A DNA stretch of 64,000 bases from Conchocele bisecta (taxonomy: Eukaryota > Mollusca > Bivalvia > Lucinida > Thyasiridae), in NCBI GenBank assembly GCA_029237695.1, contig CM055272.1, positions 12,388,042 through 12,452,041 on the forward strand, in the 5' to 3' direction. A model generated the notes under the pieces. That model was not told where the DNA came from and searched no databases. It saw only the letters and a program-made list of their open reading frames with translations. The position numbers and the translations under genes were made by a program. This document shows, piece after piece, positions 1-11,819 of the stretch (positions within the stretch are counted from its first letter, which is position 1; every line of letters starts with the position of its first letter).

Positions 1-87
1 TTGCATAAACATGACACATATCCGATTTCCCGTGAATGGATCAAACAATTATTCTTAAATTTATTAGGTAACATCGTGCATTTATCA

Positions 88-881
88 GTAGTGTAATATG
101 GATTTCGCGAGGGTGACTCAATGACAAAAGTGTTAAATCGCGATCTGCACCGCCCGCGCGTTAACATATCTGCGCGAAAATCTCCGCGTAGCGAGATCGG
201 ACTCTCCACGGTATGTTCAGATACTTTTCGGCTCGCCTAGCGAACCGTAAGGGACCTTCCTCGGCCCCCGGACGAGGTAACCCCCGGGCTTTTAATGGTA
301 AAAAGCGGTAAATCTACACCGTCCGCGCGTTAACCTATCCCCGTGCAAATCCCGGCGTAGTTAGATCGGACTCTCCGGCGTCCGTTTGGCTTACTTTTGT
401 TAGCTCTCCTAGTGAACCGTAATTTTCGGTTTAAATCGTAACAGTGACCTCGGTCTAGGCTCGGCCCGGCCTACCTAACCCCTTTTGCCGTGTCGTGGTC
501 AGTAATCTGATATTACTGACGTAGATTACTGGTCACCAATGCTATAAACTGTAGCATGGCTTAACGCGGATACGCTCATGCGGATCCTTTCGGATTTATC
601 AACAATCACTGAACATGTGCCAATAGTGGTCATGACGTCTCTATTCAGAGGTACGTGCAGTCAGGAGTCGATAAGGAACAGTAAGGAGTGGCTGAGGAGT
701 CGATAAGGAGCAGTGAAGAACAGTGATGAGTCACTAAGGAACATTGAGGAGTCGGTGAGGAACAATGAAGAGTCGATGGGGAACAGTCAGGAGGGGTGAG
801 GAGGCATAAAGAGGCAATGATTATGCGATTGCAAGAGTGTAAGATCGTCTACACGGAACATATAACGCCCACAAACATATA
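88..881 (+). repeat. Left long terminal inverted repeat of the 8.8-kb element
   Basis: This arm pairs with 8050-8875. It contains two diverged direct sub-repeats (about 140-285 and 305-440), each with a GCGCGTTAAC..TATC core followed by GATCGGACTCTCC, and an array of degenerate GAGGAGTCG / AGGAACAGT units at about 655-800. After the inserted element at 882-2227 the arm resumes at about 2230-2275, with AAACCAGCCTTAATGACA matching the right arm near 8035. Confidence 0.75.
655..800 (+). repeat. Degenerate short tandem repeat in left arm
   Basis: Repeats of a 20-30-bp motif built from GAGGAGTCG, ATAAGGAACAGT and variants. The mirrored array lies at 8150-8300 in the other arm, so the array predates formation of the inverted repeat or is part of it. 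Confidence 0.6.
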
Positions 882-884
882 TAT

Positions 885-1461
885 TTATTCATGAAATAGG
901 CAACTTGTTGATATGCTAGCTAATTGGGAGATTGCGGTCGTCTTAACGTCTGTCCCTCCTCCTCCGCTTTGTGAGTCTTCCGTATCCATGCGTTCGTCGT
1001 CTTCCAGTTCCGGCGCTTCGTAACATTTCAAGATGCGATCGAACAAGTACTTCCTCTTACTGATGGCGGACTCCCAGGCTTCCTCATCATCGAAATCTTC
1101 GTCCATTTTAAGATCGGAAAAAAAGTTTCTTTATAGTCGTATATACGGGATCTTTACGCAGCGCGTTAAACCATAACATTCTGTTCACGAAACTGTTCAT
1201 CAGCGCCTTTCTGTATATGTCTTTCATTTGTTCATATACGTGCTCACGGGCATCGGACTGATCGCCAGCACTCTGCGTGTATTTTTCAACCCGCTCCTCA
1301 AACTCTGGTTGACATTGTTCGAACGCCTCTTCCACGGGTAAATTCAAGGAATCATCATCATCCTCCTCAGAGGTTTCACTCGAACTTCACTCAGTCTTCT
1401 TATGCCTCAACATGTTGTCTCGCCTTTTAAATTCGCTGGAACAAATATCGCATGTGAACAT
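885..1461 (-). pseudogene. Broken C2H2 zinc-finger, acidic protein of a mobile element
   Basis: Read on the minus strand from an ATG at 1461, the frame gives one C2H2-like finger (C-x2-C-x12-H, beginning MFTCDIC). An in-frame TGA follows at 1387-1389, then a Ser/Asp/Glu-rich linker and a helical charged segment (EEAFEQCQPEFEERVEKY), continuing to 1108. A run of seven A on the + strand (1118-1124) shifts the frame; one base fewer would join it to the next segment (MDEDFDDEEAWESAISKRKY), which ends at 885 inside the terminal repeat. The second zinc-binding His is not seen where expected, and Glu is there instead. Small C2H2 proteins with this type of tail seem to me to be a multicopy, transposon-linked family in marine invertebrates, but that is from memory and not certain. 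Function unknown; the stop plus the frameshift argue for a dead copy, although a sequencing error could explain the homopolymer. Confidence 0.55.
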
Positions 1462-1502
1462 CTCGAAGTCTTTCCACTGAATGAGGAGGAGTGAGGAGTC
1501 AC

Positions 1503-1513
1503 GGTGTTATATA
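1503..1513 (-). promoter_or_regulatory. Possible TATA box for the zinc-finger ORF
   Basis: On the minus strand TACTATATAAC lies about 45 bases upstream of the ATG at 1461. The spacing suits a core promoter with a short leader, but the region is AT-rich and the match could be chance. Confidence 0.25.
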
Positions 1514-2279
1514 GTAGAGGGACATAACAGAACATTTATTTCAAGCCCTTTAGTTTTAGGTAGGTAGAGCCTAGCTACAAGCGATTACACTCAGTCCAAC
1601 CCAGCCTCTGTCTGCCCTAGCCAAATGGCCTGCCTCGCGTTAGAACACTCGAGTTAAAACCCCACTAGAGGGAGAGAAAAAGATGAGGATCATTCCATCA
1701 TTTCATTCCACACACCAAAAACAATATAATCGACATTTTCTTTGGACGAACGAAGAACAGCAACATGGCCTTCCATGTGTACACGACAAAACCGCAACTA
1801 TTCGAGACACTGGCGCGCGTTCCAAACTGTGGATGAGGGACATACGTTAAGACGCCCGTAATCTTCCTAGTGTACCCGGCGCAGCAGCAAGTGGAAATGG
1901 CGAGAAGCGAACTGGAAAGAAAGAGTAGGAAGAGGGCGGCGTCACCGATGGACAGAGAGGCTAAAATATATAAAATTGGATAGAGTTTCGTTGTGAATGT
2001 ATAAATGGATTATCTGTACACAACATTGTGTTTTATTTAACTCCTCACCAGAGGGCACCAGAGGGCACCAGTGGAGAGATATGGAGATGGATACTAAACA
2101 GTGTAAATGATATAGATTTTCGTGTTAATCTGTAAATGGATTTTCCAGAGCATTGACGAGTGTGTGTACCACTTGGATATTATTATTAGCTAGCATATCA
2201 ACAAGTTGCCTATTTCATGAATAAATAGATAATTGGGCTGCGCTCTGTGAAAACCAGCCTTAATGACAACTTCATGAAA

Positions 2280-3920
2280 GGCTGAAAATGACGTCGCAAA
2301 GTTATGCATAAATTTACCAACGTCATGTCAGATTTTGACACCTGAATTGTTGCGTCATTGCAACAAGTTGTCCTATTTATAGCTGTACGCTTTACGGCTC
2401 ACACATATGTTAATGTTGGATATGCGTGCCAGAATTGTAGTTGTTTTCATAGAGGTTCAGATAGTTGTCTTTTTTTCTTCGGTTTCCTTCAAGGAAATAC
2501 GTAGTAATTTTGTCGATTATTTTTTATACAAATGGGCACATTGCATTTATGATTTTTATCATATTTTATATGGACGACTTGTGAAATGACATTTGAAACT
2601 AAATAACCATACGACCGGTATTTTTAGATAACACATAACAAAATCAGTAATATGTAATCATAATGCAAATATTTATTTTAAACTTTATTTATATAACAAG
2701 TACAAACAAACACGAGAACAATTGTAGTCGGCGTAGATGGAGGCGTCTGCATGTTTCTTAATTTGGGTTGAAACCGGAATACTAAAAAAACAACAACTTA
2801 TCCTGTCTGGCGACCACCATCAGATATACATGTACTTACAACTTGAAGATCGAACCCGGGGCGCATGTGTGCGCTCTTTCCTAATTATGCTATACGGTCC
2901 CGTTCAGATTAGAGCGGGGTCGGGTGTTTTCGGCCGTCTAAGACGGAACCGTACACGCTGTACAAACCCAGTTCCGATTTTGGGATGTATTTATGGGCAT
3001 TTCATTCACGTGGGAAGGTGAGCCACCATGTGGCGCCATTATGTGGCGCCACAGGGCGCCACCGTGTGCTGTCGAAGTGGTTATATAGCATATGATGCTT
3101 ACATTTATGATATCTACCCGTTTGCAAAGTTTCATGTTTGTTTCCAAAAGTGCACAAACATGTCCTTATCCCACTGCACTATTATAGATTAGAATGCATT
3201 ACGCATTTTGAAAAGTCACGCTAACTGTCATGTAAATGTGACAAGCCTTAAGTATAAGTTAGATGATTCGAGTCGAATATGGTTATTTAACAGTGAATAA
3301 GGGAAATTTAGGGGGTATGACATGACAGAACCGTATTACTCCGCTTGCAGTTACTGCTTAACCAACCCGGCCTGCACATATGCGCAGTCTGATCAGTGTC
3401 TACAGTATTCGGTGTTCTGATATAGAGCCATCTGGGCGCGGGCTTATATATTTTTCTGACCGTGTTCAAATTCGTATTATGTCGTGTGTGCCGAGGCTGA
3501 ACACAGCTCAACTCGGCATCGACCAGTCATTATTTTCTGATTTCGATTAAAAAAGAACAGAATACATGTACTCATATTTATTTTTAAACACGACGGAAAT
3601 TATAGTCATTATTGGTAGGTGGTAAACTAACGCGAATGTTTTGCACAATCAGAACATTCGAGTTAGCGGTAAACATTAAGGCGGAACAGCATCTACACTG
3701 GTCACACATACAGACTGTGGATCGTATATTAATGGATTACTGCGATTTGCGAATGCTCAGGTTATCCTGACATGTATAATAGGCGTTAATCTCACGCGTA
3801 TAGCACACGTTAGACAGTGCATCTCCGTGAATTATCACATGGGGGAAGTGAGTCAGAGAGGTGCAGACAGTGATCTCACCATGTTACCGCTCTGCTGAGA
3901 TCAAAATATGTAGACACACT
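2280..3920. other. Interior of the 8.8-kb element, no gene seen
   Basis: AT-rich sequence with only short chance frames. A small cluster of GTGGCGCCAC-like palindromic words lies at about 3025-3065. No protein, RNA gene or inverted partner was recognised. Confidence 0.5.
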
Positions 3921-3924
3921 CTAC

Positions 3925-4605
3925 ATTCATGTATATGGAAGGTAATATCCGCCATAATTATATGTGACTTGATGCTTGCGTGCTGATGACATTACAACTT
4001 ATATTCATGTTATTTCATTCGTCATTTGTGTATTTATTACATTTGAAATCTGCTTGTTGTAATTTTATTTGTCTTTCTTACATGCCCATTCTGCTGATTG
4101 CTTTGTTAATTCGTCTTATTTACATTACACTTATTGATACGTCCTTATTCGTGTCCCTGTTTTATTGCACTAAGCATTTGTAATAGAAAGTAAGAACACA
4201 GCACTTAGCACTTTGAATAAGGCCGAAAGCAGTAAGGACAAAGCCGCAGGAAGTTAGCATCAAGCTACAGTCCGAAAGCGGAAGGCCGCAAGCAGAAAGC
4301 ATCAAGCTACAAGCAGAATGATGCAAGCAATATATGGGTTAGTAGTGCGTCATTATGACGTCAGATGGCACTGCTGTCCGCTCAAGTAATTCTCCCTCTA
4401 ATAAATTATAGTCCGACATCTGATTGGCTGTTCAAGTCACACCTCCAATGCCGGTGTTGATGCAAGATTTCACCCAAAAATTATCACAGCATAGGTTAGA
4501 AGACACCAAATAGTTTTACTATATACCTTAACCGTATCCCATCCAATAAGGCCAGTCTCTCCTACTTTCACTATTCGTATGGATGTTGTGGGATCTATTT
4601 GTACA
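3925..4605 (+). repeat. Left arm of inner inverted repeat
   Basis: TATCCGCCATAATTATAT near 3948 and the block around TCGTATGGATGTTGTGGGAT near 4575 reappear inverted at about 6430 and 5905. The segment between contains many diverged copies of a TAGCATCAAGCTAC-type word (4255-4325). Confidence 0.65.
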
Positions 4606-5114
4606 TGACCTGCAGCCGGTCTGTACCGGTTCTGCATGAATTAAACAATAGGTTCACTTATTCCTAAGAAAGAAAAATCCAACCTCGTCATGTCCTCCAA
4701 TATTGTTTACATTTGTTAATGGCCACGGAAAGTCTGTTTACATCACATGACCAACACGCCCACATGTACCTCAAGTGAAACTGGGTAGTAATGGATCAAG
4801 ATTTACAAGCAAACTGTGTCAGTGACCTCAAAACACCCGCACGATTTTGTTCATACTGGACTACTATTACCCCCTTGACGATTTCGCACCATTTATTATT
4901 CTCTAATCTGTATTAACTAAATTGTATACGTATGTATGGTGTTTGACTTACTTATGTGTTTTATACTACATACACGTATCCTCATAATTAAATTACATAT
5001 GCACGTAATTGAAAACAATCACATTTTTATAGTAAGTTACACATATGGTAACTACTACACAGGTTGACTGTCAAACTGGTCCGTTACCGATGCAAACCAA
5101 TAAGCGGCAAGGAT

Positions 5115-5275
5115 CAGACTAAGGTGGCACACCACCATTGATTTTCCCTAAAACACTAACCCGTTATCACACATGTTGCTATTCTCTGCTACTTTCATTT
5201 TTCTTATGGATGTTGTGGGACCTATTTTCCAATAACCTGCACTTATTCTGCTCTGGATCTTGACTAATTAAAATA
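5115..5275 (+). repeat. MITE family V copy 1
   Basis: Contains CACCACCATTGATTTTCCC and ATGGATGTTGTGGGACCTAT. A diverged reverse-complement copy is at 40196-40360 and a fragment at 40535-40625. Confidence 0.55.
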
Positions 5276-5299
5276 TAAATGTAATTATTGTTGAAGCTG

Positions 5300-5700
5300 G
5301 GGTCCTATCTAGTAGGTACAAATTTTTCTTTATTGAAATTAAATAAGTGTATAATTGCAACTAGTCCACCACTTTTAAAAATTACGAGTGCCAGCTACAC
5401 AGATATAATTATTTAGTAATATTTTATGTACTCATAGAGACTCGCGGTGGTATCAAGCTAGTTCCATTTGCAAATGATGCAGTATTTTTAAATTATTTAT
5501 ATCAACTAAATGCTGAATAAATATTTGTATCGACATATCATAAAGTATGATATTGCACATCAAAAAATAAATAAATGGAATACATAGTTGCTTCCGTTAT
5601 CATTTTAAGGAAACACGGTTATCGCCCCTGATAACAAACTGGCATTTCGCGTTTGATATAAAAAAGTATAATAATTGTCAATTAGTACGTCTGGTAACGG
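5300..5700 (+). repeat. MITE family E copy 1 (diverged)
   Basis: Shares with the other E copies TCTTTATTGAAATTAAATAAG, GACTCGCGGTGGTATCAAGC, a TTTGCAAATGA block and AAGGAAACACGGTTATCGCCCC. Its outer GTACATGCCCACTCAGTAGG ends are degraded. Confidence 0.55.
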
Positions 5701-5902
5701 CATGTCAGATTGAAAGAATAAAGAAAAACATGTCTCCCTATATTATAACCTGGCATGTAGCACTCTAGGTTTAAGGTTAGAGAAATTGACACCAGTTTCA
5801 GCAAATTTGAAGCGTTTAAAAGAAAACACTGAGCCTGTTGGTCACGAGATCCCCCCCACCCCCTAACCCGAAATCCTGGATCCGCGCCTGACATGACAGG
5901 TT

Positions 5903-6465
5903 GGTCCCACAACATCCATACGAATAGTGAAAGTAGGAAAGACTGGCTGGAATTCGGTTAAATTATACAGTAAAACTATTTGGTATCTTTTAACCTAAAC
6001 ATGGCGCAACAGAAAAGGCGGCATCAATCTACATCAACACCGTTAGGGACATGGAACCAATTTAGAGAGCAACGCATTGTAGGACAGCTATTTTAAGTTT
6101 TAGCAGCGCACCTGGCGTCATAATGGTTGTTCCCAAATTACTGTTGCAATTGTTGTTGTCAAGGGGCGTGGCTTAGCGAGCATAGCTAAACAGCGATGCA
6201 ATAATCAATAATGTCACTACCAGTGAAGCATCAAGCTACTTAGAATGTAATCAACACACAACGCATTGAAACAGTACAAATGAATAAAGCATCACGCCAC
6301 ATACATAGAAATGTAATAAGATTGGCAGAACTTAGAATGTCATCAGCCAGCAAGCATCAAGCCACATATACTTGTAATAAGACGGATAGAACTTAAAATG
6401 TCATCAAGCATCAAGCCAAATATAATTATGGCGGATATGACCTTCCATACATGTATTCATGATTT
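5903..6465 (-). repeat. Right arm of inner inverted repeat
   Basis: Inverted partner of 3925-4605. In this arm the GCTTGATGCTT..GATGACATT segment is itself tandemly repeated about three times (6225-6425), which is not matched one-for-one on the left. Confidence 0.65.
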
Positions 6466-6469
6466 AATT

Positions 6470-8034
6470 ATGTGTTACGTAGATTTACATATTGCATGAT
6501 CATGTTTATGAAAGGTCTTGGTTTACAGATGTCGTTCTATGGAAAGCGATTTCATTCGTATTGGCAATACTTTCTGCACTGTTTCTCGCAAATTTAAAAC
6601 TCACGGGGAAATGAACATGCGCAATATAATATATAAACCTCCCGGTATTTTTATCAGAACATTTTGTAACAATTATACAATCATGTATGTCACATCGCTA
6701 CATTTTCCCGACATTGACAGGTTTATGTATATATATTTGTTTTCAAATGGTAAACCCATTATCAAAAATTCAAACCCACACACATTTAAAAATACACAGT
6801 AATGAATAATTTTGCCATGAATGTTCTGTTGGCCACTTTTGATTTTAACCACAACTATACATTCCATTTTCTAAATAAATACGCATGCTGTCGCGCGGGC
6901 ATCAGTCACGCAAATAACAAACATATGAAGGAATCTACAAAGTACGGTTGATAAATGCGTACATTTATAAAATTTGAAGAAACTTATATAAAAAAAATCA
7001 GTACCTGCAGTAAATTCATAGACAGGATCGGGACGGGTAGCCCACACAATAACTTTTTTAAGCGGACACACCTAACAATATCTGCCCTCTTGGAGTGGGG
7101 GTCAGCGCAGGATTAACCCATATACCTCCTACCTGCTAGTACGGGGTACATGTACATAAGACCGTCCACTACACAGGAAAACGTTCCTCCCGCTTTCTGA
7201 GATGTACATTTAATTCTGAGAGTCGGGTATGGACAGTCGATTTTTAATTGTTTAAAACTCCCCGGGGGTGTCCGACTACCCTTTAGACACCATCGGGCGC
7301 TGAAGTCATTGATATGTACAGCCATAGGCTTATCCAAATTTTAACCAAATTCAGGTAATTCATTTCTACAGAAAAAAAGTGCATTTGTTTCAATCACAGA
7401 TTGTTTAATTTCAAACACCAGAAATGTCGTTTAGTTGTTTGTGTTTGGTCTTTGGTGAGTGACGTAATGTCTACATCAATAAATGACGTCACAATTAACT
7501 GTTACGTAAATAACGTCAATTATATTCTGAACTAAATTCTCAAATAATTACAATGTATCTTTCTGACGGTACATGTATATGCATAATCTGTGATAGTTGG
7601 CGATAGTAGCAAATTACGAAGTCACAGGTCGGCTAATTATAGATTTAAAATCGATAGTGGTGAGTTTGATTTGTTCAATACATGTACATATTTAAATAGT
7701 TTTATTCTGTTCAATGTTTGATAGCATAGATACTAATACTTGTAAATACATTTAGTGCAACTTATCAGCAAATACAGTTTACAGCAAGCACAGTCAATGA
7801 GTCTATGAACACGCATTTCTACTGCAGGCTGTTCTTTTGCATTGAACAAACGTCAGCATTTCAATAACGTCATTTTCTCGATGACGTTACTTTTTTTCCT
7901 TGCGTGATACACATGGTGCTATAAAAAGTGAGATAAAACAAAAACTATGAAACATATTTGTATTTTCTTTTCAGCATATTGTTTTTGAAAGGTGTCCGCA
8001 TCAACAAATGTAAAAAGGTGCAAATTGAAAATTG
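6470..8034. other. Interior of the 8.8-kb element, no gene seen
   Basis: AT-rich sequence with short chance frames only. Several CRE-like TGACGTCA words occur around 7465-7515, but nothing links them to a gene. Confidence 0.45.
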
Positions 8035-8875
8035 TGTCATTAAGGCTGGTTTTCTCAGAGCGTGGCCCATATGTATTAGTGTTTGTGGGCGTTATATGTT
8101 CCGTGTATACGATCTTACACTCTTGCAATCGCATACTCATTGCCTCTTTATGCCTCCTCACCCCTCCTGACTGTTCCCCATCGACTCTTCAGTGTTCCTC
8201 ACCGACTCCTCACTGTTCCTTAGTGACTCCTCACTGTTCTTCACTGCTCCTTATCGACTCCTCAGCCACTCCTTACTGTTCCTTATCGACTCCTGACTGC
8301 ACGTACCTCTGAATAGAGACATCATGACCATTATTGGCACATGTTGATAGTTGATAAATCCGAAAGAATCCGCATGAGCGTATCTGCGTTAAGCCATGCT
8401 ACAGTTTATAGAATTGGTGACCAGTAATCTACGTCACTAATATCAGATTACTGACCACGACACGGCAAAAGGGGTTAGGTAGGCCGGGCCGAGCCTAGAC
8501 TGATGTCACTGTTACGATTTAAACCGAAACTTACTGTTCACTAGGAGAGCTAAAAAAGTAAGCCAAACGGACGCCGGAAAGTCCGATCTAACTACCCCGG
8601 GATTGCTCGGGGGATAGGTTAACGCGCGGACTGTGTAGATCACGATTTACCGCTTTTTACCATTAAAAGTCCGTGGGGTAACCTCTCCCGGGGGCCGAGG
8701 AAGGTCCCTTACGGTTCGCTATGGGAGCCGAAAAGTATCCCAACATACCGTGGAGAGTCCGATCTAACTACGCGGAGATTTTCGCACAGATAGGTTAATG
8801 CGCGGACGGTGCAGATCGCGATTTAACACTGTATGCCATCGAGTCACCCTCGCGAAATCCATACTACTTAGTATT
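8035..8875 (-). repeat. Right long terminal inverted repeat of the 8.8-kb element
   Basis: This is the reverse complement of 88-881 plus 2230-2275, with scattered substitutions and short indels. The same degenerate 20-odd-bp array appears inverted at about 8150-8300, built on GACTCCTCACTGTTCC. This arm has no insertion where the left arm carries the 882-2227 element, so it serves as the empty-site reference for that insertion. Confidence 0.75.
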
Positions 8876-9330
8876 AATCTACTTCCCGTGGCGCAATAAA
8901 CGTGAAAACAGTTACAGACCTGCGCCACAGGTAATAAAACCACTGCGCCAGCTGGTATTTGACTGACCACTAGCGTATACCAAGATACATACTTTAGCTG
9001 GAGAACTGACAACAGCTTCCAATCCGATTATGTGTAAATATCTCCAGATATAAAGTTTGTTTCTGCAAACCTAAGGTTATTAGCAATACAATGTATTTTA
9101 ATCTGTCATCGAATTCTTATAACGTTAATGTTTCTTGAAGGGGTTCGGTATGTTATTTCCCCAAATATACATTGTATATAAGGACTTAACATTTGTGTTT
9201 GACGAGCTCTATACTTTGAGCTGCGTTCTGACAAAGCCGCGCATATTTCATGCATGACCAGTGTAGATTCTGATTAGCAACTGTACTGTTGCAGCTTGAT
9301 AGAAAAATAATTGTTCGCTGGATTAATAAA
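8876..9330. other. Unannotated stretch
   Basis: No gene, repeat family or inverted repeat was recognised here. Confidence 0.4.
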
Positions 9331-9387
9331 TAGAGAATAGTAGGTTAGTGTCGTGAATGGGAAAAAATATCCGGCAATGCTCAAGAA
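9331..9387 (+). repeat. Truncated MITE family A left end
   Basis: Starts TAGAGAATAGTAGGTTAGTG like every family A copy, but breaks off after about 55 bp at the large palindrome that follows. Confidence 0.6.
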
Positions 9388-9498
9388 TTTCTTTATTTCT
9401 CATCAGAAGTATATGTTGTGACCACTCATTTGAACCGTCTCGCCGAGACGGTTCAAATGAGTGGTCACAACATATACTTCTGATGAGAAATAAAGAAA
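9388..9498. repeat. Perfect 55-bp-arm palindrome
   Basis: Arms 9388-9442 and 9444-9498 are exact inverse copies around a single C; the centre reads CCGTCTCGCCGAGACGG. It lies between a truncated and a complete family A copy. Arms with no mismatch imply recent origin, ongoing correction, or an assembly fold-back artefact. Confidence 0.9.
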
Positions 9499-9527
9499 GT
9501 ATTGAGGTTCAGAAATAAGGAAAATAG

Positions 9528-9793
9528 ATAGAGAATAGTAGGTTAGTGCCGTGAATGGGAAAACATATCTGGCAAGGCTCAGGAAACGGGATGGGCGAGG
9601 CTATGCCGAGCACATCCCGTTTCCGTGCCGCGCCAGATATTTTTTCCCATTCACGGCACTAACCTCTATTCTATTTATCCCGTGAACACCTACAAATGGC
9701 TGTAAAATGCAAAAATAGTATTGACTGGATATCAAAAATGTTTCACGGCACTGTGTTTCACGGCACATACGCACTGTGTTGACGGGATAAATA
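9528..9793 (+). mobile_element. MITE family A copy 1
   Basis: Left half TAGGTTAGTGCCGTGAATGG is mirrored by CCATTCACGGCACTAACCT, with GGGATGGGCGAGGC / CATCCCGTTTCC inside. It is followed by the family's 3' part with TTTCACGGCACATACGCAC, ending GTTGACGGGATAAAT. Other copies: 17254, 21006, 50672 and 58416 (minus). Confidence 0.8.
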
Positions 9794-9799
9794 GCATAC

Positions 9800-10849
9800 A
9801 TGTACGTGTATAATGGGATTTTATTTTATATTTCTTCTAATCATGTAAATGACATATGAAGATTACATTGATTACATTGATTACACTGAAAAAAGAAATT
9901 TTGCAATTTAGATTACATGTAAGGTGAAACAGTTATTATGCAGAACTAAACCTGATCTCTAATTTTACACCGTATATTGTGTGTGGCATTTGTATAGCGC
10001 CGTTGAATACACACACTTTATATACGGGTTATTATTCGTATTGTATTAAAAAAAAGTAGTACATCCTGTCACGACACCACATGATTAATCCCATTGTGTG
10101 TGATGACCGATTTACAGCTAGGTGTATACGGTGTTCCGTTTAGGCCATCGTACTAGCATCGAAATATCGAATCGTAGCATCGTACTATCGTCATCGTAGT
10201 ATCGTACTATCGTCATCGGCGGCGGCAGTCACGTAATTCGTTGTTTAATATTGCCTAATAATCTATATATCGTGAAAATTCGTCCGTGTGATAGGAAGAT
10301 TTTAAAGAAAATCTACTGTTAAAATGACGTCATGGATTATGTAAATATTTCGAAAACATTCGGGAATCATGTGATCCAAATCGATTTACTTGACTTGTTG
10401 GCTTCAGTTTGGCTTCCCAATGATTGTGTAGCGAAATTGACAAGGGCGAAACTTCGTCCTGGCTAAGGTAGCTTGTCATTGGGACATTAAACAATTGATT
10501 CCTGGTTCATTCACGATAGCAAATGCAATTCACTATCTGTTCTAGCACGCAACCTTCGTATATACGCATATATAGCGATTTTGAGGTAATTGGGAATTGT
10601 AACGAAGTTGGATATATATGACGTAGTCTTACAGAATAGAGGGGAAGTAACTCTTGTAAGCTAATACTTAGTGGTTGATATTTGGGATACAAATTCATGT
10701 TTTACGGGGAAAACAATGCCAACCAGCCTTCAACTGGAATCTAAAGTTATGCATACTACTAGTACATGTGTCGGTGATTGTGTATTATTAGTTAGAGAAT
10801 AAGTATGTCCAATTGACCGACATGATTTGGACACCTCAAGCGCGGATAC
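9800..10849. other. No gene seen; short ATCGTA repeat
   Basis: Only chance frames. A small imperfect tandem of ATCGTA / TCGTCATCGTAGTATCG lies at about 10150-10220. Confidence 0.4.
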
Positions 10850-11127
10850 AGGAAGGGGAGGGGGGGGGGGGGGGGGGGGTGGGGGGGGGGGGTGTTGGGG
10901 GGGGGGGGGGGGGGGGGGTTCCAGGGGAAAGACGAAAATCTACAATTACAATTTTCGTGGCCTAGGTGTCAGGAAATCGCATTTGTGTCGATCTGGCATC
11001 TAAAAGTTTCCTGGGGGAGGACCCCAGACCCCCCTACTTTACGATTTCGCGCTCGCGGAGAGTCGGCTATGCCGACTTGTAATTACAGACCCCCCCTGCA
11101 AATATTTCTATATCCGCGCCTGCACCA
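10850..11127 (+). mobile_element. MITE family K copy 1 with poly-G tract
   Basis: A nearly pure G tract (about 10857-10918) precedes GACCCCAGACCCCCC and a terminal TATCCGCGCCTGCAC. Other K copies (31691, 41027, 48441) start CAGGGGCGGATC and end with its inverse. The G run is probably collapsed or mis-sized in the assembly. Confidence 0.6.
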
Positions 11128-11194
11128 CTGAAGTTTTTCTGCGTATATAGATCAAATACAGCATTCATTACGGACGGACGTGTGTAATATAATT

Positions 11195-11282
11195 CCTGCC
11201 GTCGGGACTACTCGGAAGCCTCGCTTCGTTCAGTCCAGCAGGAGTTACTACTCGGAAGCCTCGCTACATTGAGTCCGGCAGA
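11195..11282 (+). repeat. Two-copy 40-bp direct repeat
   Basis: ACTACTCGGAAGCCTCGCT occurs at about 11208 and 11248, each followed by a CAGTCC/GAGTCC GGCAG tail. Confidence 0.6.
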
Positions 11283-11450
11283 TTACTGGTAACGTTGATA
11301 ACTCTTGGTAGTCTCGCAATGGGGTTATGGTACTTGGTTGGTCTACATAGTCGACACTTTCCGTCCTTGTCCGGAAACCATCAGGCGGCGCTGGAAAGAC
11401 ACAGAGGGCGCTGTATCATTTGGGTATAAATACAGAGAATCGTCGCAAAA

Positions 11451-11520
11451 AGCATGCGTTGTGTCCTTGAGCAAGACACTTTATCCACACTGCTCCAGTT
11501 CACCCAGCTGTAAATGGGTA
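11451..11520 (+). repeat. SINE body fragment
   Basis: GTGTCCTTGAGCAAGACAC followed by TTTATCCACACTGCTCC resembles the conserved body shared by many metazoan tRNA-derived SINEs; a related GTGTCGTTGGGCAAGACAA follows the tRNA-like head at 44651. The tRNA part is missing here. Confidence 0.5.
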
Positions 11521-11819
11521 CCGATAATTCGTAGTTGCTCTGTAAATACGAATTACCGGCTTCTCTCAAAAAGTCTCTACCTCCGTTCATTCTCCCATTC
11601 TTGGGAGACGGCATGCAAGGTCCTAGAGCCAGTGCCGCCGTTAAATATAAGCAAAAAAATAAAAATAAATAAATATTCGAGAGTCTGTCATTAGCAAGCG
11701 AGAGAGACACTGATACAGATATATACTGTGGAATAGCGAAAGGTATTAAAAAGAATACCGGAAGTCGACTTCGTAGAGGGCTGTGACTTAACTGGTAGCT
11801 GGTACATTGGTATAGGTAC

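Larger units (their letters stand above)
882..2227 (-). mobile_element. Nested 1.35-kb inverted-repeat element carrying a zinc-finger ORF
   Basis: It is bounded by near-identical inverted termini of about 40 bp (882-924 and 2186-2227, containing CAACTTGTTGATATGCTAGC). It sits inside the left arm of the 8.8-kb element; the right arm lacks it. It carries a degraded minus-strand zinc-finger gene whose 3' coding end runs into the left terminal repeat. The other ~700 bp (1490-2185) shows no protein. The superfamily was not recognised. Confidence 0.65.
88..8875. mobile_element. Compound long inverted-repeat element (~8.8 kb)
   Basis: The outer ~0.8 kb at each end are inverted copies of each other: GGATTTCGCGAGGGTGACTC at the left end is found reverse-complemented near 8848. 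Inside is a second inverted pair (3925-4605 against 5903-6465), and the left arm is interrupted by a separate element (882-2227). No transposase or other full-length protein was recognised. It may be a foldback-type or non-autonomous DNA transposon, or several elements nested in each other. No target-site duplication could be fixed. Confidence 0.6.

Noticed and set aside
88..8875. Identification as a Maverick/Polinton
   Set aside because: Long inverted termini alone are not enough; no polymerase, integrase, ATPase or capsid-type frame is present.
11305..11694. 129-residue frame
   Set aside because: It covers a SINE body and unrelated flanks; no protein family is recognisable.
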